Source: Xestospongia bergquistia (taxonomy: Eukaryota > Porifera > Demospongiae > Haplosclerida > Petrosiidae). Taken from it: DNA of 64,000 nucleotides. The translations under genes and the position numbers were made by a program. Below, piece by piece: positions 1-10,669 of this stretch (its first letter is position 1; every line of letters begins with the position of its first letter). Below the pieces are notes generated by a model. That model had not been told where the DNA came from. It saw only the letters and a list, made by a program, of their open reading frames with translations, and did not search any database. Location of the stretch: assembly GCA_963965975.1 (NCBI GenBank), contig OZ014414.1, positions 3,137,501 through 3,201,500 of the forward strand, in the 5' to 3' direction.

Positions 1-66
1 GATAATGCGACCTACCTATTGAGAGATTATAAACATATGTTAATCAAATAAATACATAAATGCTTA

Positions 67-163
67 CTATTTTCTCCAAAAACATGTATAAAATACCAGA
101 AAAACAGTGCAATTAAGGTCAGTGCACATCCAAGGGTGATTATCAACAGCAATTGCCTAAAAT
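67..163 (-). CDS. Transmembrane exon, gene A (last in window)
   Basis: A 97-nt exon with a TTTTACAG acceptor at its 5' side and a GTAAGC donor after GGAGAAAATA. Both ends are phase 1. It encodes about 32 residues: a polar start (DFRQLL), a hydrophobic stretch (IITLGCALTLIALFFWYFI), and the ending HVFGEN. The same pattern (xWQLL, then LG, then a hydrophobic stretch, then FGEN) recurs in exons near 0.7, 18.7, 18.8 and 20.1 kb, so this is one member of a repeated TM-exon family. Membrane anchoring is inferred from hydrophobicity. The gene continues beyond the left edge. Confidence 0.55.
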
Positions 164-680
164 CTGTAAAAATAATATTATAAATTACATTCCTTTTAAC
201 TTTAACCACATATATTAATCTTAGCCTATCTTAAAGATAATGATGATCAATTAAGAGCTGAATGTGTTATCTCACATACCTAAGAAATGTCAAATTATAT
301 AGAGTATCGCCAACCTTTTATGAGTGCTGGATATATGCCAAAATAATATTCATATTTGCAAGGGCTCTATCTTTGATATTATCAACATCGTTTTGAAGGA
401 ATATATAATGTACCTTTGTGGGCAATGCTCTATACATATTACTTTATTACAGTTATTGTCAATTGTGACTTATAAGTCACCACAATCTGTCATGTCGAAA
501 TTTTGAGATCTTTTACAATGTCAACCATAGTTTCAATATATTAATGGTCAAACAATACAAATGTAGTTTGTATGAAATTTACTATATTGTGTTCCTTTGA
601 TGCATCAAAGTTTAAATGAGGTATGACAAAGTTGGAAAAATTTAACCTGTAGATAAAATACATTAATTAAACATGCTTAC

Positions 681-773
681 TATTTTCTTCAACAGCAAGT
701 AGTAAGTACAGGGATAGTGAAGCTAAGATCACTCCTAATCCAAGGATAATTAACTTCAGCAGTTGCCAACAAC
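681..773 (-). CDS. Transmembrane exon, gene A
   Basis: A 93-nt exon, phase 1 at both ends, with acceptor AATACAG and donor GTAAGC. It encodes GCWQLLKLIILGLGVIL followed by more hydrophobic residues and ends VEEN. It aligns with the exon at 67-163, which lies immediately downstream on the minus strand. Either could be skipped without a frameshift, so they may be alternatives or tandem TM passes. Confidence 0.55.
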
Positions 774-1980
774 CTGTATTAAAAAAAAGTCAGTGCATGT
801 ACAAAAGATAGCCTTTTTAGATTCAACATTAAAATTGCAGTTGCTTAAGATAGCATTTAAGATCATGTTTTATTAAATATATATTGCTATATAAATACTC
901 TTCCATCCTGAAACAAAGTTACGGCTGGTTGATTGGCAAGATCATGTAAGTTTTGTTCTTATATACGAACAGGTTGCATATTATAGTCATTACTTATAAT
1001 GACACATATTCTATGCCAAACAAAGTAGTACAGTCTCCCAGAAGGGTAGGAATGAAGTTTAAGTTGAAGTAGCTGACCTTATATTTAGTTGCATTATTAT
1101 TATTAAACATCAAAAATGACCAAAAAATTAATTCATCTGTCGTTAAAGGAAACAAAGTCTTTAGCTATTTCTAATAAGTTTATGTTATCAATACGGTCCT
1201 TATGTGCATGTAACAGCATGACATAGTTTATTCATTCTTGGGTCATAGTACTTCATAGGTAATTTTTTAGTCAGTGTAAGGTTGAAAATGTTTGTTCCGT
1301 TCTATTAATACTTTTGCTATAGCAATTAATTTTACAGAAGCTAACACAATAATGTGGTGATTGATTGTTAATGTACACAAATTAACACAATAACAACTTC
1401 AGTCAAGAGGTTATTGTGTACATAGTCTCGATTGCAAATCAAGGGGGCTTAGCCCCCTGATTTGAAGTTGGGAGGCTTCAGCCCCCCATGCTCCGCCCTT
1501 TCCTACGCCTATGCAGTCTCCATTACTTTACAAAATTAAGGTGGCAAAATTACAATCAAGAAAAATGTATGGACATACTGATAAAGCAGTAAACACATGT
1601 CTGAAAACAATCTTAGGACCAGGTAATAGATAAAAGGACATTTGCCAGGTACAAGAACAGTATAACATACTTTGTCTACCCTGTTGAGTCATTCCATGAT
1701 CTTCAACAGTAGATCCAGACAAGTATAGCACATGCTGTCATGTTATGTCTGATAATAACTAAAACAAAGTCATCTATTTTATTTTGAAAGTAATCATAAT
1801 ATTATAAGCAAATCAACGAACTTTCCAACAATAGCTTTTGTCAGTTTTGAAGTTACTACCATGTCATGCCTGACTCCTTTGAATGTCAATGTTACAATTA
1901 ATGTACAATATTCTTTGTGCTTTATATAGAATAAGTTACACTACAGACTAATAAAGTAGAAGAAATGTTCATTGACATAC
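774..1980 (-). other. Intronic stretch of gene A, no convincing exon
   Basis: AT-rich sequence between the TM exon and the linker exon. A GC-richer patch near 1440-1505 (repeated AGCCCCC) looks like part of a dispersed repeat. An open minus frame at 1528-1731 has no recognisable domain and no clear splice sites, so I do not call it. Confidence 0.4.
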
Positions 1981-2031
1981 CAACTGGTTTAGGATCTTGA
2001 CTAGTGGAATGAGAAGGTGAAGGAAGTGTAA
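1981..2031 (-). CDS. Pro/Ser linker exon (QDPKPVG type), gene A
   Basis: A 51-nt exon between a CTGTAG acceptor and a GTATGT donor, phase 1 to phase 1, encoding a short Pro/Ser-rich peptide ending SQDPKPVG. Equivalent exons with the same QDPxP core occur at 19335-19370, 57523-57567 and 60695-60748, each next to COR/P-loop or TM exons. It is a modular hinge between the Cys-rich exon and the TM exons. Confidence 0.6.
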
Positions 2032-2358
2032 CTACAGAATGAGAAAGGATAAAATTAAAAGATAAAAAGGTATAAAATAATACTTATGATGTAATACAAT
2101 CAAGTAAGTGATAATGACATAATAACACAAACAATTTTATAAACCATCTAGCAGAATCCATGAATTCATTTTTTAAGGTGTTATAATGTCAATATTGTAA
2201 CATAAATGTATGAGAAATAGGAAATCCCCATATTATAAATGGTTATATGCAGTATACAATTTAAACTCTTGGTATTTAACGAAAAACTCCTTCCTTTTGT
2301 GTGTACAACAGAAAAAAAAGCTAGATGAATAAATGTACAATAACACTTAATTGCTTAC

Positions 2359-2892
2359 TTTTATGTGTGTTATTGGTGGCCCATAACCTGATTGATGGTG
2401 TTACAGGACAAATTCTACTTTTATTTCTTTCACAAATAAAATAATCGCCTGATGAATGAGGATGCATTAGATGTTTTTCCTCTTTGGAACATTCTTTTCT
2501 TTCACAGTAGAAATAGATGTCAAACTTTCTCTTTCCTTTGGTTAAATCATCCTTAATGGCTTTCATCGTCTCATATACAGTGGCCTCATCTGTCTCCTTG
2601 TCTGGGCAGGAAATATGGCATTCCATCATTTCTATTGACTGTTGACATAAAGCTACTTTTGCAGAAATATCATCTCTATGAATTATACAAACATTACAGA
2701 ATTGATGTTGATTTAAACACAAGTTTCTCCATTTGCAATGCTTTGTTAAATCATGTATGGGGAGAGTAGATGGATCATCGAAGCGAATGATGCAGGATTT
2801 ATAGTTTTTTTCAAGATTCGCTTCAATTATTTCTTGAGTTTTATCAAAAGGAAGAAATTCAAAACCACAGCCACACATGAGAGGTTTCATTT
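2359..2892 (-). CDS. Cys-rich exon of gene A, related to the end of the COR-like region
   Basis: A 534-nt exon with acceptor CCTTGTAG and donor GTAAGC, phase 1 at both ends, encoding about 178 residues rich in Cys and His. Its last third (CERKECSKEEKHLMHPHS, then FICERNKSRICP) has the same Cys and His spacing as the segment after the COR-like region in gene C (57990-58085) and in the fragments at 21.0 and 24.3 kb, which suggests a small metal-binding module. No P-loop is found upstream in gene A, so if the family has one it has been lost here or lies on exons I cannot see. The function is unknown; the family assignment is inferred from spacing and exon order. Confidence 0.5.
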
Positions 2893-4230
2893 CTACAAGG
2901 AAAGAAGAATTCTTATAATATTCTTAAGCAGTAAACCTTAAAAATATGCAACATGTTTTAAATATAACTGTCATATTATCATAATTATCAATTATTTATT
3001 ATTCTTGAATTATCAAACAAACAAGAAACAAGTATGAATTGTACAAAATTAATGATTAATCAAATATTTCTACACTTGAACAATTTAAAGCAACAATAAT
3101 AATCCACCTAATATATATCATTTTTTATAAATTTCTTGATAAGCATAACCAAGATTTTTATGAACAAGAAGTAAGTCTGAATAAGTACTTTTCTTGTAAT
3201 AATAAGGTATACAATTACACTTAAAGTGGTATTTGTCATTACAACTGAGGTATTTGTTGCCTTGGTTTCAGATAAAGATAATACCTGGTTATTATTTTAA
3301 TAATAGTAATTGTTACAATAGAACATCTGTTTATATTGTTAGAACTATAAATTTGAATTGCCACGTGACAGATGGCTGAATTCTAAAGGTGAAAATCGTT
3401 ATATATTAAATCCTCGAAGGTGTGCAGTTTGAAGTAAGTGAAAGATATGCCATTAAAATTGTACGGAGTTTTATAGTTTGGTACTTTTTTCTTAGCGCTA
3501 GATAGCCAGGTGTTATATATAAAATGTGTGTTTGCAAGCTGAATGGATTGATGCATGTCACATGTGGATAGCACGTAAAACGGCAAACGTTATTCACATG
3601 TCTGGGTGGCTCTTTTCAACTCAAATAGAGTATAACTAGATTAGCTCAGTTGAAATAGCATCTGCTTATGAATTCAATTGAAATCATAGGCAAAATATTA
3701 CTTTTTGGCTTCTAGTTGGCTTTATACAATTGAGTTGGACTAGTTTCAGTTTTGTGGTAACTGAGAATTGGGCTTACATTGTATCAATGAAACTATGGTA
3801 AAAAATCTCAGTTAAAATGACAATGTTACTTTAAGTGTGTAGGTAATAAAATTAATTTTTTTCTAAGGGAATAACGTCTCTATCAGCTTCATTCATAAAG
3901 AAAGTCAATGTTTAGGAACACCATAATTTATACACGAAACATTTTATATCAACAAAACATTATTGTTAAGTAAAAAAAGTTACCTTCTTTTTCAATACAG
4001 ATGCATAATTTTACAAAAGCTAACTTAAAAGAAACTTTTGTTACAAATATAAGATTGAGTTTATATATAAAGAATGAAGTTTGCTCACATTTCACTAAAC
4101 TAATGTATAGTATTGTTCACTTATTAAATGTATTAATGCAGGCCAATTCTGTTAACCAGCAGGATTCATGATAAACTGCCTTGACAATCTTTATTAATTC
4201 ATTTAATCATACCATTGTATGTTCTCTTAC
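2893..4230 (-). other. Long intron of gene A, nothing recognised
   Basis: AT-rich sequence without a supported exon. Two overlapping minus frames at 3383-3597 (67 and 63 aa) have no domain or good splice context. A GC-richer patch at 3360-3620 may be an old repeat. In other family members the GTPase/COR exon would be expected at this position. Confidence 0.35.
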
Positions 4231-4305
4231 TTTGTATTATAACTTGTTCCTTCTCAATTTGCGTTTCTTCCACACTACATAGCTGAATTGGCTGTTTATT
4301 TTGGT
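4231..4305 (-). CDS. Acidic linker exon, gene A
   Basis: A 75-nt exon, acceptor CATTAG, donor GTAAGA, phase 1 to phase 1. It encodes DQNKQPIQLCSVEETQIEKE and a few more residues. It has no recognised domain and is probably an unstructured spacer following the coiled-coil exons. Confidence 0.5.
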
Positions 4306-4624
4306 CTAATGAAAAATGTAATATTGTCACATATAATAATTAACTACTTATTCTAAATTGAAATGATGTTAACAGTACATTATAAACATCTAATATAGAG
4401 GTATGTGGATATAGGCAGTGTAATAATATCACTATATTGATTAAAATAAATATTAACGAATATCATCATGCATACATCAAATCAAAGATTAGTTAGCATA
4501 TTGTACACTGAGTATACAACATAATCAATCTATTTGCAATAAGGGCTATCATCTTTATTGTTAGCTTAACTTTCTAATCAATTCTTTTATTTCTAATATA
4601 TAGAAATTTTTGCTGTATTTCTAC

Positions 4625-4690
4625 CTGTAATTTCAAAGAAAGATGGTGTAGATTGTTCTTGACTAGCTTCTTCTTTTATTTCTTTTGTTT
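4625..4690 (-). CDS. Acidic linker exon, gene A
   Basis: A 66-nt exon, acceptor CGTATAG, donor GTAGAA, phase 1 to phase 1, encoding ETKEIKEEASQEQSTPSFFE plus ITG at the boundary. It joins in frame to the coiled-coil exon upstream (4741-4855) and the exon at 4231-4305. It is low complexity and Glu-rich. Confidence 0.5.
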
Positions 4691-4740
4691 CTATACGAGC
4701 ATGAAACTGTGATCAGATATGTAATAGACATTTTCTGTAC

Positions 4741-4855
4741 CTTTATTTTTTCTGATAATTGATGCTATTTCCATGGTCTTTTTTTTACAGATGGTTTGTA
4801 GTATTTCTAATCTACTTCTTAATTCTTTGTTCTTTTCTGCAATAGCTCCAATCTC
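4741..4855 (-). CDS. Coiled-coil exon, gene A
   Basis: A 115-nt exon starting in phase 0 after ATAG and ending in phase 1 before GTACAG. It encodes a charged heptad-like stretch (EIGAIAEKNKELRSRLEILQ) and a basic tail (KKKTMEIASIIRKNK). It joins in frame with the large exon 4914-5539, whose donor is phase 0. It is likely a short oligomerisation helix. Confidence 0.5.
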
Positions 4856-4913
4856 CTATGTATCAATAATCAATACATGTAATAAATGTTGTCTAATGCT
4901 AGTCATCTCTTAC

Positions 4914-5539
4914 CTTATCTCTTTTAGATTTATCATAAATTGTGCAAAATCCAATTTTTAATTGGATTAATCCTCTCATCTTTACTAATTCGAGAGTCTC
5001 ATGAGCTTTGGCAATAAGCGATGTTGTTAAACTGAGTGGAAAAGAACAAGTTACACTGATGTACTGGTCCTTTGTAATTACACAAATCTGCATGTTCTCC
5101 TCAACTGATTTAATAACAATATTTTGTATATCTTGCAATGTCCAGTTAGTAGGATCCCAGTCTAAGACAAAGACAACTGTCTCACATTGGAGAAGACAAA
5201 GGGTTCTTGTTACTTTGAACGTTTTGTCCAGACAGAGAGAAACTTTCGTGTTTTGACAAAATAACTGAATAGCATCTTTGTACTTTTGTATATGTGACTC
5301 TGCATTTTTAATATTAAATCGTTTCACAATGCCCTCCAAACAACTAATATCAATTACTGAACAATGATCTCTCACAACAGTTAGTATTTCATTGATGGAG
5401 TTAGAATCAACTATTTGCGGGTAAAGATAATTATAACTATTTTCAAGGAATCGTTCCAATTCATCAATAGGTGGAGGGTTTGAAATGATAGCTTCTCGAA
5501 TTTTATTGAAGACTATATCAAATGCAGTCTGAGCTCCTC
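4914..5539 (-). CDS. Large N-terminal module exon, gene A
   Basis: A 626-nt exon, acceptor GCTTCAG in phase 1, donor GTAAGA in phase 0, giving about 208 residues. The first part is helical and hydrophilic (GGAQTAFDIVFNKIREAI). The C-terminal part contains VTCSFPLSLTTSLIAKA and then GLIQLKIGFCTIYDK. I believe similar segments occur N-terminal to signalling domains in predicted sponge proteins, but I cannot name the family. The internal WDPTNWTLQDI segment is reminiscent of Death-fold helices. It sits between helical exons and a coiled coil, which would suit an N-terminal sensor or adaptor. No frame breaks are seen. Confidence 0.6.
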
Positions 5540-5693
5540 CTGAAGCATAACATCAATTAAAACTAAATTCTGATATCAATACTAACCTTCTTCTCTAATT
5601 GAACTGTTGATCATATGTACTGTTGATTCATTAGTCAATAATGTACCTATTTTTTAGGATTTCATAATAATAATAATAATTTTAAAACACTAC

Positions 5694-5741
5694 CTTCTTC
5701 AATTCCAAAATGTGGGATAAAATCATCACAAAATACTTTTG
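5694..5741 (-). CDS. Short connecting exon, gene A
   Basis: A 48-nt exon, acceptor ATTTTAG, donor GTAGTG, phase 1 to phase 1. It encodes AKVFCDDFIPHFGIEE and joins the helical exon 5790-6149 to the large exon 4914-5539 without a frame break. Confidence 0.5.
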
Positions 5742-5789
5742 CTAAAATATAATGCAGATTGTAACAAGTCTTATATCTTATATACTTAC

Positions 5790-6149
5790 CACAATCGTTT
5801 AAGATATCCTTAGCACATTGTACATTGCTACTAAATTTTAATAGTACACAGGCAAACAATTTAAGGTTGTGATAGTTGGTATGTACAGCATCACGTACTA
5901 CTTTTAACAGAAGAAATGTTGCCATATCTTCAGAGATAGACTGCACAATGGATTTCAAAATATTTTCTCTTATCTCTGAAATCTCTAGATAGAGTAACTG
6001 AGCAACAATAGCTGGGCAGTGAAGAGACTGAGAGAGAGTGCCATGGTGACAACGTAAAATGTGACTAGCATGATCCTCATGGCTTCTTAAATCTGCTATT
6101 GCTATCTCATAGTCTGGAATGAGAACATCATCATCTGGGAAAAGTTGAG
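5790..6149 (-). CDS. Helical exon of the gene A N-terminal region
   Basis: A 360-nt exon, acceptor TTGTCTAG, donor GTAAGT, phase 1 at both ends, about 120 residues. It starts AQLFPDDDVLIPDYEIAIAD, continues with His/Cys-containing helices, and ends CAKDILNDCG. The composition is helical and non-membrane, with no recognised motif. It joins in frame to the preceding exon (6200-6497) and the following one (5694-5741). Confidence 0.55.
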
Positions 6150-6199
6150 CTAGACAAATATTATACTAATTAGTATTAATTAAAGCAATGTTATCATAC

Positions 6200-6497
6200 C
6201 ATATATATTGATCATTTTTTCTGATAGATCTTTTGTCTTTTTAAACTTGGACAATACAGCAGCTACTTTTTTGAACTTTTTAAAGTCCGAAGATATTTTT
6301 GTACATAGAGAAGTTAACAGACTTGTTTTCTTCTCATCTAATGGACTTTGTAAAGTCACCATCTCATCAAGTGCTCTTTTGCTGATGCATATCTCACTAT
6401 ACAAGAAGTGAGCTACTTTCATTGGAAGGATCAAATTCGAGTCTCTTGTAAAAATAACTTCAACTGCTTCTTCAATAGCTGTAACTAAAGAAGTCAT
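6200..6497 (-). CDS. Probable first coding exon of gene A
   Basis: An open frame from ATG at 6497 to a GTATGA donor (phase 1), about 99 residues, starting MTSLVTAIEEAVEVIF and rich in Lys and Leu helices (KISSDFKKFKKVAAVLSKFK). The join to the exon at 5790-6149 keeps the frame. The start is uncertain because a CACAG sits just upstream of the ATG and could be an acceptor, making this an internal exon. The domain is not recognised. Confidence 0.5.
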
Positions 6498-7326
6498 ATA
6501 AACTGTGCCAATAACCAGACATAATATATAGGTTGGAGACTATAGTATTATAAGTCTCCTATTACAATCAACTAGAGTCAGTTTCACCACTTTAGTGTCA
6601 GTGAATGATGCTTTAATTTGTAAGGAGTGACTACTGAGGCATAAACATTGTACTTCAAGCCTAAGACTACGTTTACACGTATCTGTTTTAGTCACTTGCA
6701 TGGAAAATGAATAAAAATGTTTGACCGTTTACACGTATCTCATGTGTCTGTTTTCAAGCGTTTACACAGCTCACAGCTCTATAGTAAACAGATCATTTTC
6801 TACATTATGATGGCCAAAACTTTCTACATTTTCTTCTTTTCCTCAACTTTCTTCTTAACTGAGGACCACTGAAACCAATAACCTCACACAGTACTATATT
6901 TCTTCGATAATACATCCTAATGTTATGGATTAGCAATAGTAAATTCATTTGATATAACGAAATGGTCATTAAAAGCAGCATAATCACACAAACAACCCTT
7001 CTCTTCATAGTAACTAGTTTCAGCCTTCGCCAGACTGAACTGATTATGAGTAGTAAAAAGAAAACTCTTTCAATAAAGTTAGTAATATTCATTACGAACT
7101 GGATTTACTGGTTAGTATGCCAGAACTGTTTGCGAGTATTACAAGATGTAATATTTAAAGTAAATCTTTATAATAATATATATTCAAGTATCATCAATAT
7201 CAATTCTCACCTAATTGACTTTCCATAATAACCTTTTCTAAGTCTGTCTACCTGGAGGTCTAGTTAGCTATACGATGGGGGCCGGGGAACAACAATTCCG
7301 GGAATACACGTGATAGTCATGACTAG
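6498..7326. other. Upstream region of gene A with repeat-like sequence
   Basis: Contains the motif GTTTACACGTATCT twice (about 6670 and 6730), which looks like an end of a DNA transposon. A minus open frame at 6805-7092 ends in a strongly basic tail (RRKLRKRRKCRKF), resembling the N-terminus of Harbinger-type proteins. Probably transposon debris between gene A and the MITE at 7.33 kb. Confidence 0.35.
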
Positions 7327-7821
7327 TCTGTTCGCGTTCACCTTGCCGCCGAAAATTAGTAGTGGGTGTAAGTAGTATACATAACACATACCAAAGATAT
7401 TAAATTAAATACTTGTGGTGTTCTTTTTAAAGCCCACGTGTCCGTGTGTATAGAGTTGATTTTCTTTTCTGCAAGAACAAATTTATTATCTACAGTAGTA
7501 TAGTACTTTTATCTATATCTATATCATTAAAGTTTTACAGTTAGAATGAATTTCTGACCATACTGTTTTCTCTCTTCAAAAGGAAGTCATTTTATTGATT
7601 AACGAAATTCACGAGATCACATTCTCGTGGTCAGTGGCATCTCCAATACTTTGCTTATGGAAAGTACAATAAATCTTATTCTGGTGGGTCCTATCATATA
7701 AAAATGACGTCAATGAACCGGATGATTATCAGGAAACCACTTGACTTTGAAATTTTGAATTTGGTCGAGTTATTAGAAAGTTACGATGACTTTTTTACCT
7801 GGCAAGGTGAACGCGAACGGA
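7327..7821. mobile_element. MITE-like element with 18-bp perfect terminal inverted repeats
   Basis: GTTCGCGTTCACCTTGCC at 7330-7347 is exactly complementary to 7801-7818; near-matching bases extend it by about three positions. The 495-bp interior has no long open frame and is more G+C-rich than its surroundings near the ends. The size and inverted ends fit a non-autonomous DNA transposon. A target-site duplication is not obvious, and the superfamily is not determined. It lies 220 bp upstream of a decayed Harbinger transposase, but the ends were not shown to belong to that element. Confidence 0.65.
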
Positions 7822-8040
7822 CCTTACTCTTATGAATCACAGGTTCAGGGCAAGGCATATAGTTAATAATAACTGCTAAATTCCTCGAATCATGAATAAC
7901 TAAAAGTATTTCTATACTTAATGCAGTTCAATAAACTAGTTTGTGCACATTAGTAAGTTTTTAACCTATTCAGGAAGTGTTCCGTCGGTACTGCATCACG
8001 TGATGTCACGTTTTCAATAATAATTTCTGGTTAAATATTA

Positions 8041-9067
8041 ATAATGGCTGCACAGTACCAGGCTGGTGTGCTTTTTCTTGGCCTAAAAGCTATTAGACTT
8101 TGCAAGAAAAGAAGCAAGAAGAGTGGAAAGAACACTCAAAAAATTTAAGAAGAGACTCAGAAGAAGGAAGCGTTTAATAATGAGAAAAAAAGATATTTCA
8201 TTACAAGCATTTCTATTATAGTTATTTTTCTTATTAGTTTGATTATTTTGAACACTTTCTACAAGCCTCCCGTTATTCATACTGTATGGTATAAAAACAG
8301 AACAATAGATTACTGGGAAGCAGCCAAAGCAGCCCTTTTTGGAGATGATTGGTGGCCCGAAGATCTCTTTTGATAAATTATGCAAAGATCTGAGGCCTTA
8401 CATACAGAAACAAGGTTCATACATCCTATTCCTCTGGACCAGAGGGTAGCTGTAACCTGTGGAGATTGGTGATCAATGTTGAGTATTGTACCATGGCTGA
8501 ATTGTTTGGATTAGGAGTTTTTACTGTTGGTCAGATATTTGTTGACACTTGTGACATGATTGTACAACATCTCCTTCCAATATATGTAACCATACCTTCA
8601 TGTGAAGATTTTAAGTAAATTGTGAATGGCTTTGGGAAGCTATGGGGATTTCCTCAAGCTGTAGTAGCTGTTGATGGTACACACTTACTTATATTATTAA
8701 GCCAGCTGAAAGGGCATCTGACTGAAAAAGGTTTTATTTGATTATCATGCAGGGTGTAGTAGATTTTCATGGACGTTTTATGGATGTTATCATTTGCTGG
8801 CCAGGTAAAGTCCATGATGCCTTAGTCTTAATGAATTCTTCGTTTTACACAAAAAATAACAATGGTAATACCTTTCCTGACTGCAACAGAAACATTGGTG
8901 AAGTTGATGTACCACTTATAGTTTTAGGTAATGAAACATACCCTGATAGGAGGAGTTTAAGTATAAAAGAGCAACAATTCAATTACCGTCAAAGTGGAGA
9001 ATGCCTATGGATGACTGAAGGGAAGATGGAGATGTCTTCTCAAAAGAATGGACTATTACTCAATTAA
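8041..9067 (+). pseudogene. Decayed PIF/Harbinger (HARBI1-like) transposase
   Basis: The conserved blocks of a Harbinger DDE nuclease appear in order but in shifting frames: RTIDYWEAAKAALFGDDWWP, LCKDLRPYIQK, PIPLDQRVAVT, a helix-turn-helix-like stretch (AELFGLGVFTVGQIFVDTC), LWGFPQAVVAVDGTHLLI with the first catalytic Asp, then an open frame 8738-9067 with GVVDFHGRFMDVI and WPGKVHDALV (second Asp). Only VLGNETYP follows, and the usual final Glu-containing block is not seen. Several stops and frameshifts interrupt it, so it is inactive. Such proteins cut and paste the element in the nucleus. Confidence 0.8.
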
Positions 9068-9427
9068 AAATGTAGTCAATGTAACTGCTGTATGTGTGGT
9101 GTTTTATACAACATGTGTGAATTGTATTCTGACAACTGTGACCCACAGTGGATTAACCAACATCACTTGATGGCAGGGATCAAAACATCAATGATAACAC
9201 AACTGCTAGCACTATTAGAAGTGCTTTGACTGAGTATCTGTACAACAATTCTAGTTCTAGTTTCTCATAAAGTGAAAATGAATTGTTGAATCCTTCTATT
9301 ATCTTTTTCTTTAGCATCACTCATTTTTGAGTCGGGGTACCTCTATTGCATTCTGTTAAGCCAAACATTAACTGTCATTTATAGACAACTATAACATAAT
9401 GTACTGTTTACATGGTACAATAATTAT
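9068..9427. other. Spacer after the Harbinger remnant
   Basis: AT-rich sequence with no gene seen. It may include the decayed 3' part of the Harbinger element; no terminal repeat was located. Confidence 0.3.
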
Positions 9428-9431
9428 TTAA

Positions 9432-10084
9432 CCCTTTACATGCCAAGTTTCTGCGTGGGCGTATACCGTAATTACCAAAATTATTTTGCCCTGAGGTAAT
9501 AAGCACGTTTTTTACTTCGTTTTGAGTTTTATTCCTACTATCTTGATGTTGGAAGTATTTAGAAGTCGAGTTTCTTTCATAAAGTGAATGATAAGATGGT
9601 GAGTTGTTCTTAAACTGTACTTTTAATGTTTTACCTTTTATAAATGATTATTGTTGAATATAGTATCGGCTACAATAGTGACAACGATGAACTCTCTCAG
9701 CTCCACGTATTATAAACAGTGTACTATATACTATTGTTTTATATTTTAATGATTGTTGTTAAATGATAATAATGAATAGTGCATGTTTACTTTGTAGCTT
9801 CACACTTACCTTTGATCGAGTGACGCGCTTGACAATCAAAATGATACAAAGATAAGTTTTCAAGCATAGATGGTCTGAAAGCAAGAGCGAAGAGACAAAG
9901 CAGCTACTTTGGTATTTCTACCTTGCAACCCAGCTACCTGAAGCACGACTAGCTAAAAAAGACGCTTCCACAAAGCAAACCAGAGCGCCAAACTCGGTAT
10001 AAAGCAGACGACGAGTATACTCGTCATTGGGAATTACACCCACTTTTTTAATGACGAGTATACTCGTCAACGGGAAGTAAAGGG
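9432..10084 (+). mobile_element. piggyBac-type MITE, copy 1
   Basis: The element is flanked by TTAA on both sides (9428-9431 and 10085-10088) and begins CCCTTTAC and ends GTAAAGGG, the hallmark of piggyBac-superfamily ends. It is 653 bp long, non-coding, and nearly identical to the inverse complement of 45786-46437. Near its right end it carries two palindromic motifs (GACGAGTATACTCGTC type) about 43 bp apart. Small open frames overlapping the right end (for example 9918-10139 minus) are by-products of the repeat. Confidence 0.9.
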
Positions 10085-10088
10085 TTAA

Positions 10089-10669
10089 GAGTATACTATC
10101 AGTAATAAAATGTTGGATTTGAGTGAAGTAAATTTCCACATAGTCATGACTTATATAACAAGTAACATACCGTTTTCACTGGTTTGAATTGTTTGAGAAT
10201 TAGATAGGTTTGTTTGCTTTATGGTATTGCTTTCACCTATGTAGAATGAACAGTTGCCCAGTGTTAGAAAGTCTAAATATAAGAAGCAATGAGGTACTAT
10301 TTTTAACATATCTATAAATGCCCAAATAAGGTATTGAAATAGGATATTAGGCCCTATCAATATATTTCATAAATGAAAAAAATGACTTCTAATTATACCT
10401 GGAACCCATACCCTAACAAAGCAAAAAAGAGGGTATAACTCTCACTTGAAGCTAGCACAGCTTACCACTATGTGTGTAAGCCTAACATTTTGAAAATAAT
10501 TATCAAAAGTTATAAATTTGATAAATGATAATTATAATGTTTTCATTGTCTAACTAAAAAGGTGGAGTTTGTTGAGAAACATTTAGAAAAGGGGTCGTTT
10601 TTCTCAGTTAGGAGTAAAAAAAGTCATAATCTATAAGCTCAAAATACATGTATATGACAGTATTGTTAA
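10089..10669. other. Intergenic stretch, nothing recognised
   Basis: AT-rich sequence without domains. A minus open frame at 10151-10360 has no recognisable feature. Confidence 0.3.

Noticed and set aside
3630-3700. tRNA-like TAGCTCAGTTG sequence
   Set aside because: The D-arm-like string is present, but no acceptor stem, anticodon arm or TTC-loop can be built around it. A similar string at 43797 was rejected for the same reason.
5008-5256. Plus-strand frame opposite the large gene A exon
   Set aside because: It is the shadow of the well-supported minus exon 4914-5539. The same applies to 35541-35861, 27259-27555, 59780-60106 and 2753-2941.
7870-8040. Bidirectional promoter around CATCACGTGATGTCACG
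   Set aside because: CACGTG and CGTCA-like strings are present, but nothing ties them to a gene start; the adjacent transposase is dead.
9918-10139. Open frame repeated at 45743-45952 (GALVCFVEASFLASRASG)
   Set aside because: The two frames are identical only because both lie in copies of the piggyBac-type MITE; there is no sign of protein-level selection.
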